A DNA stretch of 5,260 nt from WLMZ01 sp031367435 (lineage in GTDB: Bacteria > Actinomycetota > Acidimicrobiia > Acidimicrobiales > Ilumatobacteraceae), in contig JANLPV010000088.1 of the NCBI GenBank assembly GCA_031367435.1, positions 1 through 5,260 on the forward strand, written 5' to 3'. Each line of letters starts with the position of its first letter. Positions within the stretch are counted from its first letter, which is position 1. The notes below the pieces were generated by a model. The model was not told where the DNA came from, did not search any database, and worked only from the letters and a program-made list of their open reading frames with translations. Both the position numbers and the translations under genes were made by a program. This document shows positions 4,640 through 5,260 of the stretch, piece by piece.

Positions 4640-5260
4640 TCAGTGAGCGATGTCGTCCACGCACACTGGGTGACCTGCACGAAGCCACGCTTGAAAGCCG
4701 CCGACGAGATCGGTGGCGTTGCGATAACCGAGGCGTTGCAACGTTGCCGCGGCAAGGCTCGACGAGTATCCGTCGGAGCAGACCACGACCACTCGACTCT
4801 CGAAATTCGCGAGTGCGGGATGCGAGTATCCACTGGCCGGATCTGCACGCCACTCAAGAACGGTGCGGGGTAGATGCACGCTGGCGGGTATTGATCCAAA
4901 GGCCTCCCAATCGGTGAGTTGACGAGTATCGACGACAACAAGGTCGGTGCCGCCCTGCAATGCGCCGTGCAACTGATCTGCGGACAATCGCTCAAGGCCA
5001 CTGCGCGCCTCGACAACGAGATCGTGAATGGTGAAGCGGTTGGTCCGCCGATGGACTGAGACGTGGTAATTCCCCTCAGCACTGTAAGGGTCGCGGTCCC
5101 ACGTGCTGTAGCGCTCGACCAGGTCAAGGCCGCTCGCCGCACAATGACCATCCCACTGTTGGAGCGTGTAGCCATCGGGCTCGATTGTGAAGCCTGCAAT
5201 CAAGGTGCCGCCTGGTTCAAGATGCTGCGCCATGTTGTGCACAATGAGTCGACGATCGTC
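4640..5260 (-). CDS. SAM-dependent methyltransferase fused to a rhodanese domain, C-terminal fragment
   Basis: The gene enters from the right edge; 206 residues are visible and its start is outside the window. The frame is open to the edge and reads DDRRLIVHNMAQHLEPGG, the HL.PGG..I.GF segment near strand 5 of class I SAM methyltransferases, so the GTG at 5242 is not a true start. Residues 1 to about 72 are the methyltransferase end (CAASGLDLVERYSTWDRDPY, HVSVHRR). The rest is a rhodanese domain: VVVDTR, then IPASVHLPRTVLEWRADP, and the active-site loop CSDGYSS with Cys161. Rhodaneses carry sulfur as a Cys persulfide, but the CSDGYSS form is typical of actinobacterial single-domain relatives with unknown substrates. 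No ATG, GTG or TTG lies in frame in the linker (about 5000-5060), so the two domains are translated as one protein. The methyltransferase target is unknown. The gene ends 34 nt before the alpha/beta hydrolase. Confidence 0.85.
   Translation of the reverse strand, partial: DDRRLIVHNMAQHLEPGGTLIAGFTIEPDGYTLQQWDGHCAASGLDLVERYSTWDRDPYSAEGNYHVSVHRRTNRFTIHDLVVEARSGLERLSADQLHGALQGGTDLVVVDTRQLTDWEAFGSIPASVHLPRTVLEWRADPASGYSHPALANFESRVVVVCSDGYSSSLAAATLQRLGYRNATDLVGGFQAWLRAGHPVCVDDIAH

Noticed and set aside
4138..4917. Plus-strand open frame of 259 codons
   Set aside because: It lies opposite the alpha/beta hydrolase and rhodanese genes, both with clear catalytic motifs; its own translation is Arg-rich and featureless.
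4640..5242. A complete 200-residue protein starting at GTG 5242
   Set aside because: The frame continues open to the window edge, and the residues around 5242 are internal methyltransferase sequence, so the true start is outside.

Overview
The window looks like a chromosomal segment from a high-GC actinomycete, most likely Acidimicrobiia-like. The evidence is the GTC-rich codon use, the gene families present (a lipoprotein trypsin-like protease, a crotonase with the FCRRWG signature, an actinobacterial-style rhodanese), and three genes whose start codon lies 6-7 nt after a TANNNT box, the layout of leaderless transcripts. The leftmost ~400 bases do not fit this picture: their codon use and protein signatures look like Myxococcota. 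I see no tRNA, rRNA, CRISPR array, insertion sequence or phage gene.

Layout, left to right. At 1-93 (minus) is the start of an RlmE/FtsJ-type rRNA 2'-O-methyltransferase, cut by the window edge. At 105-755 (minus) is rplC, ribosomal protein L3. Its N-terminal half looks actinobacterial and its C-terminal half myxobacterial, with an abrupt codon-use change near 363-407. At 756-1118 is a 363-base non-coding gap between rplC and a divergent gene; it carries three hairpins in the rplC leader and one hairpin before the divergent gene. At 1119-1868 (plus) is a secreted lipoprotein serine protease, and at 1896-2591 (plus) a HAD phosphatase. From the other side come a crotonase-family protein (2583-3374), an alpha/beta hydrolase (3409-4605) and a methyltransferase-rhodanese fusion cut by the right edge (4640-5260), all on the minus strand.

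The right 4 kb reads as ordinary housekeeping and catabolic actinobacterial genes. The three minus-strand genes are spaced 34 bases apart and could be co-transcribed, but two of them also have their own leaderless-type start signal. No shared pathway is evident beyond a possible acyl-CoA/ester link between the crotonase and the hydrolase.

The most important caution is the mosaic rplC. Together with rlmE in place of rplD and no rpsJ upstream, it suggests a chimeric assembly or, less likely, a real recombination inside a ribosomal protein gene.
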